Shown: positions 14,092-26,747, counted from the stretch's first letter. The stretch: 64,000 bases of DNA from CBDDIP01 sp965229005 (GCA_965229005.1 CBDDIP010000002.1:2728001-2792000); one strand, 5' to 3'. Program-made: numbers and translations. The notes: generated by a model from the sequence alone, not told the origin.

Positions 14092-15381
14092 CTACCGAAC
14101 CGCCGGCTGCCGGTGATGTGTGCGATGTGAACGGTGCGTCCGCATCCCGTCGACGACCACGATCGCCGTCACCTCGAGGCCGACCAGCAGCACCGTGGTG
14201 GCGATGCCCAACGTGCCCGCCAAGGCACCGGTGACCAGCACCGCCACCGCCGCGCCGCCGACGAGCGCGGGATGCACTGCATCACCGTCGTGGCGCACGT
14301 GCGCCAGCTTCAGGTGCACCGCCCCGAGCACGAGCAGGTAGATCACCACCGGTACCGCGACCGCCAGCCCGGCCAGCAGCTCCGCCACGCCGTGCGCCGC
14401 CTCGGCGTCCACCTCCCTGACCGGCTCGCCGTGATGCGAGGCGGTCTGCAGCGCGGCGATGGCCACCTCCAGGCCGGCGCCGACCGCCGCCGCAGCGGCG
14501 AAGACGAAGTACTGGCCGTAGCCCCACACGAACGTCAGCACGTTGGCGCTCGCCCCGCCGAGCGTGTCGTCGGCCTGTCGCTCGAAGTACAGCCACCACA
14601 GCGCGAACACCAGCAGCAGCCCACCCACCAACAACCGCAGCACGGCGAACGACAGGCCCTCGGTGGCCACCGCGTCCTCGACGGCAACGGTCGCTGCGGC
14701 CACCACCTCGCCGAGCACGATGATCGTGAACAACCCGTACCGCTCGGTGATGTGGCGCGGGTGCCAGCTGGTCGTCGGCCCGGATCGCTCGGCCCACACC
14801 GGCACCGCCATCTCGGCAAGCGCCAGCACGATGAACGTCGCGTTCGACACCGTGCTCGGGAACCAGAGCCGGGCGATCCACAGGATCTGCACGCTTGCGA
14901 TGCCGATCGCGTAGCGCTGATCGACGTGTCGGCGCAGCGGATCACTGGACGCGGCCCGCAGCCATTGCACCACCATGGCGAGGCGCATGATCACGTAGCC
15001 GACCACCATCACCGTGTAGCTCGATCGCTCGAAGGCGCGGTCCACGCCCGCGGCCATCACCAACGCGCCGGCCATCGTCACCAGCGTCAGCACCCGGTAG
15101 AGCACGTCGTCGGTGTCGTACGCGGAGGCGAACCACGTGAAGTTCATCCACGCCCAGTAGATGGCGAAGAACGCCGCGGCGTAGGCGCCGACCGTCGGCC
15201 ACACGCCCCGACCGTCGGCCAGCGCGTGGTGCAGTCCTGCAGCAGCGCGGGCAACGGCGACGACGACGGTGAGGTCGAAGAACAGCTCCAACGGCGTCGA
15301 TGCTCGATGGGTCTCGCTCGGGTCGCGAGCCTCCATCCGACGACGAAGTGGTCGGCCACGAAGTGCGGTGGTCTCGCTCAT
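14092..15381 (-). CDS. low-temperature-requirement A (LtrA) family membrane protein
   Basis: A 429-residue polytopic protein with about 11 hydrophobic helices. The N-terminal ASTPLELFFDLTVVVAVARAA is the LtrA family signature, and a central segment (HITERYGLFTIIVLGEVV) matches the conserved ERxGLFTIIVLGE motif. LtrA was named from a Listeria mutant needing it for growth in the cold; its biochemical role is unclear. It is the first gene of a minus-strand group ending at the RlmA-like gene and is divergent from the O-methyltransferase gene. Confidence 0.9.
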   Translation of the reverse strand: MSETTALRGRPLRRRMEARDPSETHRASTPLELFFDLTVVVAVARAAAGLHHALADGRGVWPTVGAYAAAFFAIYWAWMNFTWFASAYDTDDVLYRVLTLVTMAGALVMAAGVDRAFERSSYTVMVVGYVIMRLAMVVQWLRAASSDPLRRHVDQRYAIGIASVQILWIARLWFPSTVSNATFIVLALAEMAVPVWAERSGPTTSWHPRHITERYGLFTIIVLGEVVAAATVAVEDAVATEGLSFAVLRLLVGGLLLVFALWWLYFERQADDTLGGASANVLTFVWGYGQYFVFAAAAAVGAGLEVAIAALQTASHHGEPVREVDAEAAHGVAELLAGLAVAVPVVIYLLVLGAVHLKLAHVRHDGDAVHPALVGGAAVAVLVTGALAGTLGIATTVLLVGLEVTAIVVVDGMRTHRSHRTHHRQPAVR

Positions 15382-15431
15382 GGTCGCCGGACTCTAGTTG
15401 CACGCCCCGGTTCACCGGCTCGCCACGGACC

Positions 15432-15437
15432 TAGCCT
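15432..15437 (+). promoter_or_regulatory. -10 box TAGCCT before the O-methyltransferase gene
   Basis: TAGCCT ends 7 nt before the ATG at 15445, consistent with a leaderless transcript. The -35 region is not clear. Confidence 0.5.
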
Positions 15438-15444
15438 CTCGCAC

Positions 15445-16110
15445 ATGGGCTTCGACAAATCGCACCACTTCCTCGACTCGTCCGTGCTCGGCTACATCGC
15501 TGCACGAACGACGCAGCCCGACGCACTGCAGCTCCGGCTGATCGAGGAGACCGCCGAGCGCACCGGGGCTCGTGCAGGGATGCAGATCTCCTCCGACCAG
15601 GGCGCGCTTCTCGCACTGCTCGTGCAGCTCACCGCTGCGAGCAACGTCGTCGAGGTCGGCACGTTCACCGGCTACAGCTCGCTTGCGATCGCGCGGGCCC
15701 TGCCAGCGGGCGGGCGCTTGCTGTGCTGCGACGTCAGCACCGAGTGGACCGACATCGCCCGCCGCTACTGGGCCGAGGCCGGCGTGGACGATCGGATCAC
15801 GCTGACCATCGCCCCGGCTGCCGACACCTTGGCGGCGTTGCCGCTCGACGTGCCGATCGACCTCGCCTTCATCGATGCGGACAAGACCGGCTACGCCACC
15901 TACTACGAGGAGATCCTTGCTCGGCTGCGCCCCAACGGGCTGATCCTCGTCGACAACACGCTGTGGAGCGGTCGGGTCGTCGACGACGCCGCCGACGACG
16001 TCGACACCGTGGCCATCAGGACCTTCAACGACGCCGTTGCGGCGGACGTCCGCGTCGAGAGCTTCATCCTCCCGGTCGCCGACGGGCTGACGCTGATCCG
16101 CAAGCGCTGA
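15445..16110 (+). CDS. class I SAM-dependent O-methyltransferase (CCoAOMT type)
   Basis: A 221-residue cation-dependent O-methyltransferase of the catechol/caffeoyl-CoA family. It has the SAM-binding segment NVVEVGTFTGYSSLAIA near residue 70, the acidic motif LAFIDADKTGYATYYEE and the post-strand GLILVDNTLWSGRV. The metal-binding Asp/Asn residues fall in these motifs. ATG 15445 lies 7 nt behind a TAGCCT box. It stands alone, divergent from LtrA and followed by the CcmF-like gene. The natural substrate is unknown. Confidence 0.92.
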   Translation: MGFDKSHHFLDSSVLGYIAARTTQPDALQLRLIEETAERTGARAGMQISSDQGALLALLVQLTAASNVVEVGTFTGYSSLAIARALPAGGRLLCCDVSTEWTDIARRYWAEAGVDDRITLTIAPAADTLAALPLDVPIDLAFIDADKTGYATYYEEILARLRPNGLILVDNTLWSGRVVDDAADDVDTVAIRTFNDAVAADVRVESFILPVADGLTLIRKR

Positions 16111-16146
16111 CCGCGAGACTGCTCGGGTGAACGGGCAGGGGAGCGC

Positions 16147-17694
<1,548 letters not shown>

Positions 17695-20600
17695 TGAGGA
17701 AGCAGCCTTCGCCGCCGGCTTCGGCGTGGGCTTCGACGTCGCCGTGGTGCCGTTCGGTTCGGCTCGTCGGCTGACCGCCGGGTTCGGTGCGTTGGTCGGA
17801 TCCGGAGCGCCGAGGCGGGGGAGCGAGGCGCGAACTCGACGTCGGGCCGTGCCCAACCCGGCGCGAGCGCCGGTGAGCGTCGCGCCACGGATCGACAGTC
17901 GTGACAACCCGACCGCCAGCGGCCACAGCAGGGCTGCAGCGAGCAGGAACGGCCCGGCCAGCTCCAGCGAGCGGAAGCCGGCGCGCAGGGTGCCGGCGTC
18001 GAACACCTGCGACGGCGTCACCTCGCCGCGACCGCCGCTGGCCGTCGACAGCTTGGCGAGCAACGCCGCGTCGGCGCTGCCCGGCGCGTACTCGGCCGGG
18101 TAGCTCTCGTTGGCGATCGTGCTGCTGGCGAGCACGGTGCTCCCGTCGGCGGTGATGTTCACGCCGACCGCGTAGGTGCCACTGCGGTTGGCCGGGGCAA
18201 CGCCCTCGAACGTGTCGCCGGCGGTGCGCTCCAGCGGCACCTCGATGCGCTGGCCGTCCGGCCCCGACACGGTGGCGGTGCCGGCCGAGCCGTCGGGGAA
18301 CGCATCGCTGCCCTGCACGGTGACGTGCAGCTGGCCGTTGCTCACCGTTGCCTGCGCGGCGCCGGCGGTGTCGCCGCTCTGGAACGTGTCCTTCACGACA
18401 CGGCTCCAGAAGTCGACGTAGCCGTCCCAGTTGGCCAACTGCTGCGACCACGTCCGCGACGCGTCGCTGGTCCAGCTCGTGGCCTTGCCGAGCCCGGCCT
18501 GCCAACGCGCCAGCAGCGGATCGCGGTCCGGTCCGATGCGCATCATCGTCGTCGCACCCGGCTTGGCGGTGGTGGCCACGTAGCCGAGCAGGTCGGGGGA
18601 GGCGGTGAGCGGAGCGACCACCGGATCGTTGGAGGTCAGCTCGGGCAGGAAGTCGCCCTCGTTGATGAAGTCGCGGCTGGCGATCACGGCCTCTTCGGCC
18701 ATGATCTGCGGCACGTCGGCGAGGTTGGTGCCGGGGTAGTAGCGGCCGTGGCCGGCGATGGCGACGTGCTCCAGCGACGGCGCGGCCCCCTCCCCGGTGC
18801 CGAGCACCGACACGGTGATGCCCGACTCGTCGTAGAGCTTCCCGGCCCGATCGGCGAGCTGCTCGATGATGTTGACATCGGTGAAGCCGTCGGTGAACAA
18901 GATGATGTGCTTCAGCTCGGCGCTGCTGGCCAGCAGCGCGTCGGCCGCATCGTCCAGCGAGGCCAGCAGGTTCGTGCTGCCATCGGGGTGGAGCTCGGCG
19001 AGGCCCTCGTCGATCACGCTCTGCGGCGGCAGCTGCTGCAGGTCGATCACCCACTTCGTCCCGGCGTTCCACGCCAGCACACCGACCTCGTCGTTGGCGG
19101 TCAGCGCCTCGATCGTGCGCTCGGCGGCAGCCTTGGCGATGTCGGTCTTGTTGACCCCGCCCTCGGTGCGCTGCTGGTCGGCACCGCTGCCGCAGTGGCA
19201 GTTGGCCATCGACCCGCTGGTGTCGATGCTGAGCACCTCGGCCACCGTCTTGCGCCGCTTCGGGTCGAGGATCTCGCTGTCCACCGGCAGCAGGTCGCTG
19301 AGCGGCGACTCGCGGTAGCCGCCGACGCCGTAGCTGTGATCGCCGCCGATCGTGACGAGTCCTCGCCCGAGGTCGCGCACCGCGGTGGTGATGCTCTCGA
19401 TCTGCTCACCGGTCAACGACTTGGCATCCACGTCGACGAGCACGATGCCGGCGTAGGTGGCCAGCTCCTGCACGTCGGGCACCTCGGCCGGGTTGATCAG
19501 CTCGGTGGCGATGCCACCCGCGTTCAACGCGTTGATCAGCGTGTCGGCCTCGCCACTGCTGCCCTGCACCACCAGCACCCGCGCCGGGCCGTCCACCGGC
19601 ACCGCGGCGAAGGCTGCGTCGTTCTGCGGTTGGGCGTCGCCCGTGCTGGTGACCACTGCCTGGTACCGCAGCACCGCCGCTGGCGTGTCGCCGGCGTTGT
19701 CGGTGAACGTCACCACGTTGTCGCCGGGCTTGACGTCCACCGTCTGCCTTCCGACCTCATCGCCGTCGCGACGGAGCACGACGGTGGCCTTGCCCTGCTG
19801 CGTCGCGGACACGTGCACGTCCACCTTCAGCTCGTCACCGACGCGAGCCAGTCGCGGCACGTCGATGCTCGACACCGCAACGTCGTTGCCGATCGACGAG
19901 TCGATGGTGTGCACGTCGATCTGGATGTCGCGCAATCCGAGTTGCTGCGCCTCGGCCAGCGCGTCGCCACTGGTGACCCGGCCGTCGCTGATGATCACGA
20001 TGCGCCGCTTGGCGTCGCTCGGCAGCACCGCACCGCCGAGGCGCAGCGCGGTCGAGATGTCCGTCGCGCTCTCGTCGATCACCACCGCCGGTCCGTCGAA
20101 CTGCTTCGACTGCTCGAGCACGCGATCGAGGCGGGCGTCGCCCCCGAACACGACGATCGCGCTCAGCGCGGCGTCGGGTTGTTGGGCCATGGCCTCGTCC
20201 AGCCAGTCAAGCGCGGCGCGATCGCCGGCGGGGCCGAGTGATGCCGAGCCATCGAGCAGGAACACGGTGGCGACGCGGTCGCTCTGTCGCCGGATCGTCG
20301 GAGCGATCAACGCCCCGATGAGCAGCGCGGCGACGACCAGTCGAGCTGCGACGGCGAAGCGCCACTGACGCCGCGACACGCCCAGCCGGCGCCACGCCAG
20401 CCACGTCTCGAACACCAGCAGGACGAGCAGCGGGATGATCACCCAGGGCAGCAGCGAGTGCTCCGTGCGCGCCGGTGTCACCGCGCGAGCGGCGTCGTCG
20501 ACCGGCGGCACGAGCGTGTCGCGCGGCGAGACGGCCGACTCGCTGGCCGGGGGGTTGACCGCGATCAACCGATCCGGGTTGCCGCCGGTCTGGATGATCC

Positions 20601-22208
20601 AGAACCCCGGCAGCGTCGCCCGCACGGCGGGGTCGCCCGCGGTGAAGCCGCGGGTCTGGCCGTCGGAGCCGACGATCGTCGCGTCGGCGGACGGATCGAT
20701 CGGCAGCGCCGCACCGACCTCGATCGACGGTGACGACAACGCGGTGCCCGACAGCTCGGTGAGGATCCGATCACCGAGGATCGGGAAGGCGATCTGCACC
20801 GGCAGGTTGGAGTCGGCGATGGCGAAGGTGATGTAGTCGAAGCGCTGCCCGCCGGCGGCGACGTCCATCTGACCGCGCAGCAGCAGCGGTGCGGCTTCGC
20901 CGGCGACGAGCACCTCGGCCGTGCCCGGATCGGTCACCCGCTGCGCCTGGGCGATGGCCACCGAGGTCAGGTCGATGCCGCTGAGCAGCGCGTCCTCGCT
21001 GAGCAGCAGCGTGACCGCCGGGCTGTCGACCGTGCCCGCCACGGTGATGCCGGGCACGCCGCCGGGTGGGGCGACCGCCAGGAAGTCGGCCGCCGGTGCG
21101 GCCGGGATGGCGACGCCGTTGTAGATGACGATGTCGTAGCCCTCGCCCGACGGGCCGACGGCGCCGGCGGCGACCTCGGCCAGGTCGACGGTGACACCGG
21201 GGATCGACGTCAGCAGCTGCTGCCAGAACAGCGGATCGCCGGCGATGAGCACTTTGAGGTCCGGCCGCTTGCCGGCAACGGCAACCCCGACGTCGTCCGC
21301 GGCGAGCAGGTCGCCACCGCCGAGGTACGCCTCGACACGCTCGCCGCCGGGCAGGTCGACCTCGACGTCCTTGGCAGAACGAGCACCGATCGTCACGCTC
21401 GGCGTCGCCGCGGTGGCACCGTCGACATCGACCCGAACAGTCTCGGTGACCGTCGTGTCGCCGTAGTTGCGCACGGTGACGCGGGCGTGCAACCCACTGC
21501 CACGCGGCTCGACGACGACGCGGCTGATCGCCCGGTTCGTGTTCTGGGTGCCGATGCGCTCGTAGCGCGTGTTCGGCGGCAGCAACTTCTCCTCGTCCGA
21601 GGTCAGGCCACCGTCGGACAGCAGCACGAACCCGATGTCGGCGGTCGACGTGTCCAGGCTCTCGGCGAGGCTGAACGCGCCGCCGAAGTCGCTGTGACCG
21701 GCGGTCGTCTGCACGGTGCGCAACGCGCCGGCGAACGCTTCCTCGTCGTCGCTGGCGGTGAGCACCACGCGGGGTCGATCCGAGGCGACGACGATCGAGG
21801 CGATGCCTCCGTCGGGCAGCTCGGCGCGCAGCTGCTTTGCCCGCTCCTCGGCGGCATGCAGCCGATCGGGCGACCCATCGAGCGAAGCCATCGAGCCGGA
21901 CGCGTCGATGATGAACACGGTGTGCTCGCTCAGCGCCGACGCCTCCAGGCGCACCGGCTTGGCGACGGCCAGCGCGAGCAGCACGACCAGCAGCAGCTGG
22001 GCGAGCAGCAGCAGGCTCCAGCGCAGCTTCTGCCACGGCGACGCCGAGCTGACGGGTCGTTCGATCGACCGCCACAGGAACGTCGAGCTCACCGTCACGG
22101 CCTGTCGACGCGGCTTGAGGATGTGGAACAGCAGCACCGGCACGGCCAGGCCGAGGAACACCAGACCGAGGGGGTTGGCCAGCGTCCAGCCGAACGCAAG
22201 CAGGCCGG

Positions 22209-23084
22209 TCATCGGACCAGTCCCTGCTCGCGCCAGCCGCGGAGCACGACCTCCTCGATCGCCTCGTCAGCCATCACCTGCTGGTACACGGCACCGCGCG
22301 AGCGGCAGCGGGCGGCGGCCTCGATCAACCAGCGATCGACGACCGCCCGGTAGCTCTTGACGCTGTCGAGGCTGAGGCTGACCGCGACCTGCTCACCCGA
22401 CTCGGCATCGACCACGTCGAGGTCGCCGACTCCGTCGGGCATCAACGTCGGATCGATCTCCTCACGAGCCAGCACGTGCAGCACCGTGACGTCGCCGCCA
22501 CGCGCCGGGAGACGATCGATCGCCGGCTCCCAGGACGGCGTCAGCAGGTCGCTGATCACGACGGTCACCCCGGCCGGTCCGGGGCGGGCGAGCAGGTCGC
22601 CGGCAGCAGACCGCAAGTCGGTCGGACCGGCGGGTTGCACCGAATCGAGCGCCTTGAACAGCGCGCCGATCGCGTGGCGGCCGCTGAACCGCTGCGGCGG
22701 CCGGGTGCCCGGTTCGAGGTGCAACGTGACGACGTCACGACGAGTGAGCGAGCAGAACCCGATGGCCGCGGCGAGCCGCTTCGCCTGGGCCAGCTTGTCG
22801 TAGTGGCCCATCGACGCCGAGACGTCGAACAGGATGCGCACGTTGAGGTCGTCCTCGGCCTCGAACAGGCGAACGAACAACTGGCCGGTGCGCGCGTACA
22901 GCGCGTAGTCGATGCGCCGGTAGTCGTCGCCGGGGTGGTACTCGCGCTGATCGGCGAAGTCGAGGGAGTTGCCGTAGCGCGTCGAACGGTGCTCGCCCGA
23001 GAAGCGGCCGGCGAGTCGTCGGCGCGTCCGCAGCTGCAACTGCTCCAGTTGCGCCAGCAGCTTCGCGTCGAGCAGATCGGTCAC
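22209..23084 (-). CDS. DUF58 (VWA-like) domain protein
   Basis: A 291-residue soluble protein of the DUF58 family, regularly encoded next to MoxR ATPases. The hallmark FADQREYHPGDDYRRIDY lies at about residues 43-60, followed by a VWA-like fold with LFDVSASMG (metal-site DxSxS). It starts at GTG 23084, overlapping the MoxR stop, and its stop overlaps the giant VWA gene's ATG. DUF58 and MoxR proteins probably cooperate in assembling or activating the VWA membrane protein, an inference from conserved neighbourhoods. Confidence 0.92.
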   Translation of the reverse strand: MTDLLDAKLLAQLEQLQLRTRRRLAGRFSGEHRSTRYGNSLDFADQREYHPGDDYRRIDYALYARTGQLFVRLFEAEDDLNVRILFDVSASMGHYDKLAQAKRLAAAIGFCSLTRRDVVTLHLEPGTRPPQRFSGRHAIGALFKALDSVQPAGPTDLRSAAGDLLARPGPAGVTVVISDLLTPSWEPAIDRLPARGGDVTVLHVLAREEIDPTLMPDGVGDLDVVDAESGEQVAVSLSLDSVKSYRAVVDRWLIEAAARCRSRGAVYQQVMADEAIEEVVLRGWREQGLVR

Positions 23085-24097
23085 GGCGCGCCGCGCATCC
23101 CGGCTGCCGGTTCGCGCACGGCGTCGAGCAGCGCACCGACCAGCTGATCGGGCGACACACCATCGGCGGTCGCCTCGTACCCGACGACCAGGCGGTGACG
23201 CAGCGCCGCAGGAGCGACGGCGCGGATGTCGGCGATCGAGACGTTCGGCCGTCCGTCGAGCAGTGCGGTCACCTTGCCGGCCAGCACGAGGGCCTGCGCA
23301 CCGCGCGGCGACGCGCCGAAGCGCACGTAGCGACGGATCAGGTCGGGCGCGGCCTCGTTGTCCGGATGCGTGGCGACGACGAGGTCGACGGCGTGGCGCA
23401 GCACGTGGCTGGCGATCGGCACCTCGCGGGTCAGCTCGATCATGGCCAGCAGCGTCGGCGCGTCGGCGACCGCGTTCATCGTCACCGAGCCGGTGCCGGT
23501 GGTCCGCTCGAGCACGGTGACGAGGTCCTCCGCGGACGGGAACGGCACCAGCGCCTTCAGCAGGAAGCGGTCGAGCTGCGCCTCGGGCAACGGGTACGTG
23601 CCCTCCATCTCCAGCGGGTTCTGGGTTGCCATGACGAGGAACGGGCGGGGGAGCGGGCGCGTCGCGCCGCCGGCGGTCACCGATCGCTCCTGCATCGCCT
23701 CCAGCAGTGCCGACTGCGTCTTCGGCGTCGCCCGGTTGACCTCGTCGGCCAGCACGAAGCTGGCGAACACCGGCCCCGGCCGGAAGGTGAAGCCCTTGTG
23801 GCCGCGCTCGTCCTCCTCCAGGATCTGCGTGCCCACGATGTCGGCCGGCATCAGGTCCGGTGTGAACTGCACACGTGAGAACGGCAGCTCCACCGCCTGC
23901 GAGAGCGTCTTCAGCAGCATCGTCTTGCCGAGCCCGGGGACGCCCTCGAGCAGCGCGTGGCCCTCGGCGAGCAGGCAGGTGACGACGGTGCGGACCAGGT
24001 CGCCCTGGCCGACGATCACCTTGCCGACCTCTGACTCGATCTCGCCGGCCAGTTCGGCGTAGCGCTCCGGCGAGATGTCGGGAAGTTGGTTGCTCAT
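23081..24097 (-). CDS. MoxR-family AAA+ ATPase
   Basis: A 338-residue AAA+ ATPase of the MoxR group, chaperone-like motors that help mature VWA-containing complexes. Walker A reads EGVPGLGKTMLLKT near residue 57, Walker B LADEVNRATPKTQSALLEAM near 117, and sensor residues follow in ATQNPLEMEGTYPLPEAQLDRF. The C-terminal lid helices are complete. It lies 16 nt after the Gly-Gln-repeat gene and overlaps the DUF58 gene. Proteins of this group act in the cytoplasm at the membrane face. Confidence 0.95.
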   Translation of the reverse strand: MSNQLPDISPERYAELAGEIESEVGKVIVGQGDLVRTVVTCLLAEGHALLEGVPGLGKTMLLKTLSQAVELPFSRVQFTPDLMPADIVGTQILEEDERGHKGFTFRPGPVFASFVLADEVNRATPKTQSALLEAMQERSVTAGGATRPLPRPFLVMATQNPLEMEGTYPLPEAQLDRFLLKALVPFPSAEDLVTVLERTTGTGSVTMNAVADAPTLLAMIELTREVPIASHVLRHAVDLVVATHPDNEAAPDLIRRYVRFGASPRGAQALVLAGKVTALLDGRPNVSIADIRAVAPAALRHRLVVGYEATADGVSPDQLVGALLDAVREPAAGMRGAP

Positions 24098-24113
24098 CAG
24101 GAACGGCTCCTCA

Positions 24114-25787
24114 TCATGAACGGCCTTGGAGTTGATCGAAGTAGGCGAGCACCACGCTGCGCACGGCCGGCGGCACCGACGGGTTGCTCATCGCATCGGT
24201 CGCGGTCCTCGCGTAGTCGTCGATGGCGTCGTTGACCGGCACCCGCGACTGCCCGTTGTTGGTCTGTCCGTTGGTCTTGCCGATGGTGCCGCCCTGGCCC
24301 GTTCCGGTGCCGCCGCCGACCACGCCCGTGTCACCGCCGGTGCCGTGCACCGGGTCGTAGATCGTCGACGTGTCCGGGATCTGTCCCTCCGGACCGTCGG
24401 TGTGGCCGGTACCCACGCCCTGGCCGCCCTGCCCGCCCTGGCCCGGTGAGCAACCCGCGCAGCCGCCCGTGTTGCCGCTCGGCGAACCGCCCGTCCCTCC
24501 TTGGCCTTGGCCTTGACCTTGGCCTTGACCTTGGCCTTGACCTTGACCTTGGCCCTGGCCTTGGCCCTGTCCTTGGCCTTGGCCCTGTCCTTGGCCTTGG
24601 CCCTGGCCTTGGCCTTGGCCCTGGCCTTGGCCTTGGCCCTGTCCTTGGCCTTGTCCGGGCTGGCCGTCGCGGGCGTCGTCGAGACGATCGCCGGCGGCAT
24701 CGGCGGCATCGGCGGCCTGGTTCGCAGCGGACTGGGCGTCGACGTTGGCCGACGCCTGGGCGGCAGCCGTCGCCGCCTCACCGAGGCGGGCTTGCGCCGT
24801 GGCCACATCGCCCTCGCTCAGCGCTGCCGCGGCCGCGTTCAACGCTGCTGCAGTGGCAGGGTCGCCGGCCTGCTGGGTCGCCGCCAGGTCCTCCAGGCGC
24901 TGCGCCGCCTCCTGCTGCTGCTCGGGGGTCATCGTCGGCAGCTGCTCCTGCAGCGCCTCGATCTGCTCCTGCACGCTCTGGTTGCTCGATGCACCGGGCA
25001 GCGGCGAGCTCTCCAAGCTGCGCGCCAGGCCCTCACTGGCCGCCTTCTTGGCCAGGAGGTCGTTGCCGGCCTTGTCCTCGAGCTCCGACGTCGTCTCGTC
25101 GATCAGCTCGTCGGCCTTGTCCAGCGAATCGGTCTTGGCCAGATCCTCGGCCAGCTGATGCAGGCGTTCGGCGGCCTCGGCCCCGCCAGGCAGGGCTTCG
25201 ATGCGCTGGGCCTCCTGCTCGATCACATCGGCCGTCGCCTGCACCGCGGCGCGGTCGCGTTCATGGCGCTCCCGCAGCGCGTCCTGTGGGTTGGCGATCA
25301 ACGCCAGCGCGATGGCCGCCGGGGCGACGAACGCAGCAACGATCGTTGGTTTGCGCTGCCAGCGCAACGGCACGGCTGCCCGCGACGAGCCTGCCTCGGC
25401 GAGATCGCTGGCACGTCGTTGCACCCGGCCGGCGAACAGGTCGTCGTCTCGTTCGAGCTCCAACGCGGTGGCGAACGCGTCACGCGTCGCGAGGCCACGG
25501 TCGGCGGCACGCGCCACCACCTGATCCGGGACGCGCGTCGTGACCGCGGCGATGGCCACCAGCGCCACCGTGCCGACGGCCAGCCAGGCAGCGGCCGGCT
25601 CTGCCCACGACCACGGCAGCCAGCGCGCCGCCAGCACGAGCACCAGCGCAGCGACGGCCACGACTGGGGCCAGCAGCTGCGCGGTGGCCAGCGCCCACGC
25701 CAGGCGCAAGCGTCGTCGCACGGCGCGCATCAGATCCGAACGGCGGATGCTCCGCGTTCGAGTGCTCGGTGCGGGTTCAGGTTTCAT
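24114..25787 (-). CDS. membrane-anchored coiled-coil protein with long Gly-Gln repeat
   Basis: A 557-residue protein. Two N-terminal helices (about 35-85, LVLVLAARWLPWSW and following) and a third near 155-170 anchor it. A long charged helical region follows (about 175-370, with EQEAQRIEALPGGAEAAERL and EALQEQLPTMTPEQQQEAAQRL), then about 26 consecutive Gly-Gln pairs, a Gly/Thr-rich segment with a CAGC pair, and a helical C-terminus (PPAVRSVVLAYFDQLQ). The plan resembles DUF4175-like proteins found in MoxR/VWA clusters. It starts at ATG 25787, overlapping the permease stop. Probably a structural or scaffold part of the membrane system. Confidence 0.75.
   Translation of the reverse strand: MKPEPAPSTRTRSIRRSDLMRAVRRRLRLAWALATAQLLAPVVAVAALVLVLAARWLPWSWAEPAAAWLAVGTVALVAIAAVTTRVPDQVVARAADRGLATRDAFATALELERDDDLFAGRVQRRASDLAEAGSSRAAVPLRWQRKPTIVAAFVAPAAIALALIANPQDALRERHERDRAAVQATADVIEQEAQRIEALPGGAEAAERLHQLAEDLAKTDSLDKADELIDETTSELEDKAGNDLLAKKAASEGLARSLESSPLPGASSNQSVQEQIEALQEQLPTMTPEQQQEAAQRLEDLAATQQAGDPATAAALNAAAAALSEGDVATAQARLGEAATAAAQASANVDAQSAANQAADAADAAGDRLDDARDGQPGQGQGQGQGQGQGQGQGQGQGQGQGQGQGQGQGQGQGQGQGQGQGQGQGQGQGGTGGSPSGNTGGCAGCSPGQGGQGGQGVGTGHTDGPEGQIPDTSTIYDPVHGTGGDTGVVGGGTGTGQGGTIGKTNGQTNNGQSRVPVNDAIDDYARTATDAMSNPSVPPAVRSVVLAYFDQLQGRS
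24501..24656 (-). repeat. hexanucleotide tandem array encoding Gly-Gln repeats
   Basis: About 26 copies of a 6-nt unit (CCTTGG/CCCTGG/CCTTGA on the plus strand, i.e. GGCCAA-type on the coding strand) run without interruption. The unit length keeps the frame, so gain or loss of copies would change only the length of the Gly-Gln tract. Confidence 0.9.
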
Positions 25788-26731
25788 CGTTCACTCTCCG
25801 CAGGTGTGCGCAGCCGTCGGGCTGCGAGGAGGGACAGGAGGCCGGCCAGGACCGTGAGGGCGATGGTGCCGACGGCCCACGCCGGGAACCCCGTGCGTTG
25901 CCCGTCGATGATCCGAAAGCGTGCGCCGAAGTCCTGATCGGGGAACCACGCCAGCCACGAGTCGTCGTTGCGCGACTTCGCCTCGACGATCAGCTTGCGC
26001 ACGTCGCGCAGCGGGTTGCCGCCGTCGGTGGCCACCTCGCCGGCGGTCGCGTCGGCGACGATCGAGATCGGGTTGATCGCCATCAGCACCGCGGGCGGAT
26101 TGACCTCGTCCGTGCCGCTGCTGCGATCGGCCACGGCCATCGTCGCAAAGGCAAGCGGGCCGGAGATGATCAGCAGTGCGGTGAACCCGTAGGCCAGCAA
26201 CGTCGCCGTCTGCACCCGCTTCGCCACTGCGCTCAACGACGCGATCATCACCGTCAGCAACAGGGCGACGAGGCACACGACACCGAGGCCCTTCGCCGCG
26301 TCGAGCAGACGGATGCCGCCGAGGAGGTAGGCAACGGTCATCACCGGAAGTGCAGCGACGATCAGGAGTGCGAGGAAGCTCATCCCGGCGAGCACCTTGC
26401 CGAGGATGATGCTGCGCGGCCGGAGCAGGGTCACCTGCAGCGGCAGCAACGTCTGTCGCTCGCGCTCGCCGGCGATCGCACCGGCGGTGAGACCGGGGAC
26501 GAAGAACAGCACCAGGGCGAGCATCACGAACAGCACCCACTCGTACACGTCGCGGCCGAGTCGCGTCTGACGGGCGAGGTCGAGCTCGATCTGCCCGCTC
26601 GCCGACGTGCCCTGGTACACGAGGTACACGGTGAGCGTGAGCATCGCCAGGAACACACCGATGACGACGAACGCGCGACCGGTGCGCATCCGCTCGCGCA
26701 GCTCGCGGCCGAGGACTGGGTTCATCTGCAC
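25784..26731 (-). CDS. ABC transporter permease (ABC-2 type)
   Basis: A 315-residue integral membrane protein. MQMNPVLGRELRERMRTGRAF is the typical cytoplasmic start of ABC-2/GldF-like permeases. Six hydrophobic helices are visible, with a long extracytoplasmic loop between the fifth and sixth (about 195-270, VADATAGEVATDGGNPLRDV). It lies 16 nt after the ATPase gene and overlaps the next gene (ATGA). Together with that ATPase it would form a transporter or a force-generating complex. The substrate is not known. Confidence 0.85.
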   Translation of the reverse strand: MQMNPVLGRELRERMRTGRAFVVIGVFLAMLTLTVYLVYQGTSASGQIELDLARQTRLGRDVYEWVLFVMLALVLFFVPGLTAGAIAGERERQTLLPLQVTLLRPRSIILGKVLAGMSFLALLIVAALPVMTVAYLLGGIRLLDAAKGLGVVCLVALLLTVMIASLSAVAKRVQTATLLAYGFTALLIISGPLAFATMAVADRSSGTDEVNPPAVLMAINPISIVADATAGEVATDGGNPLRDVRKLIVEAKSRNDDSWLAWFPDQDFGARFRIIDGQRTGFPAWAVGTIALTVLAGLLSLLAARRLRTPAESER

Positions 26732-26747
26732 GTGAGTGCTCCAGACA

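Noticed and set aside
24501..24656. Repeat array considered as a CRISPR array.
   Set aside because: The 6-nt unit runs without spacers and encodes Gly-Gln inside a clear gene. No cas gene is present.
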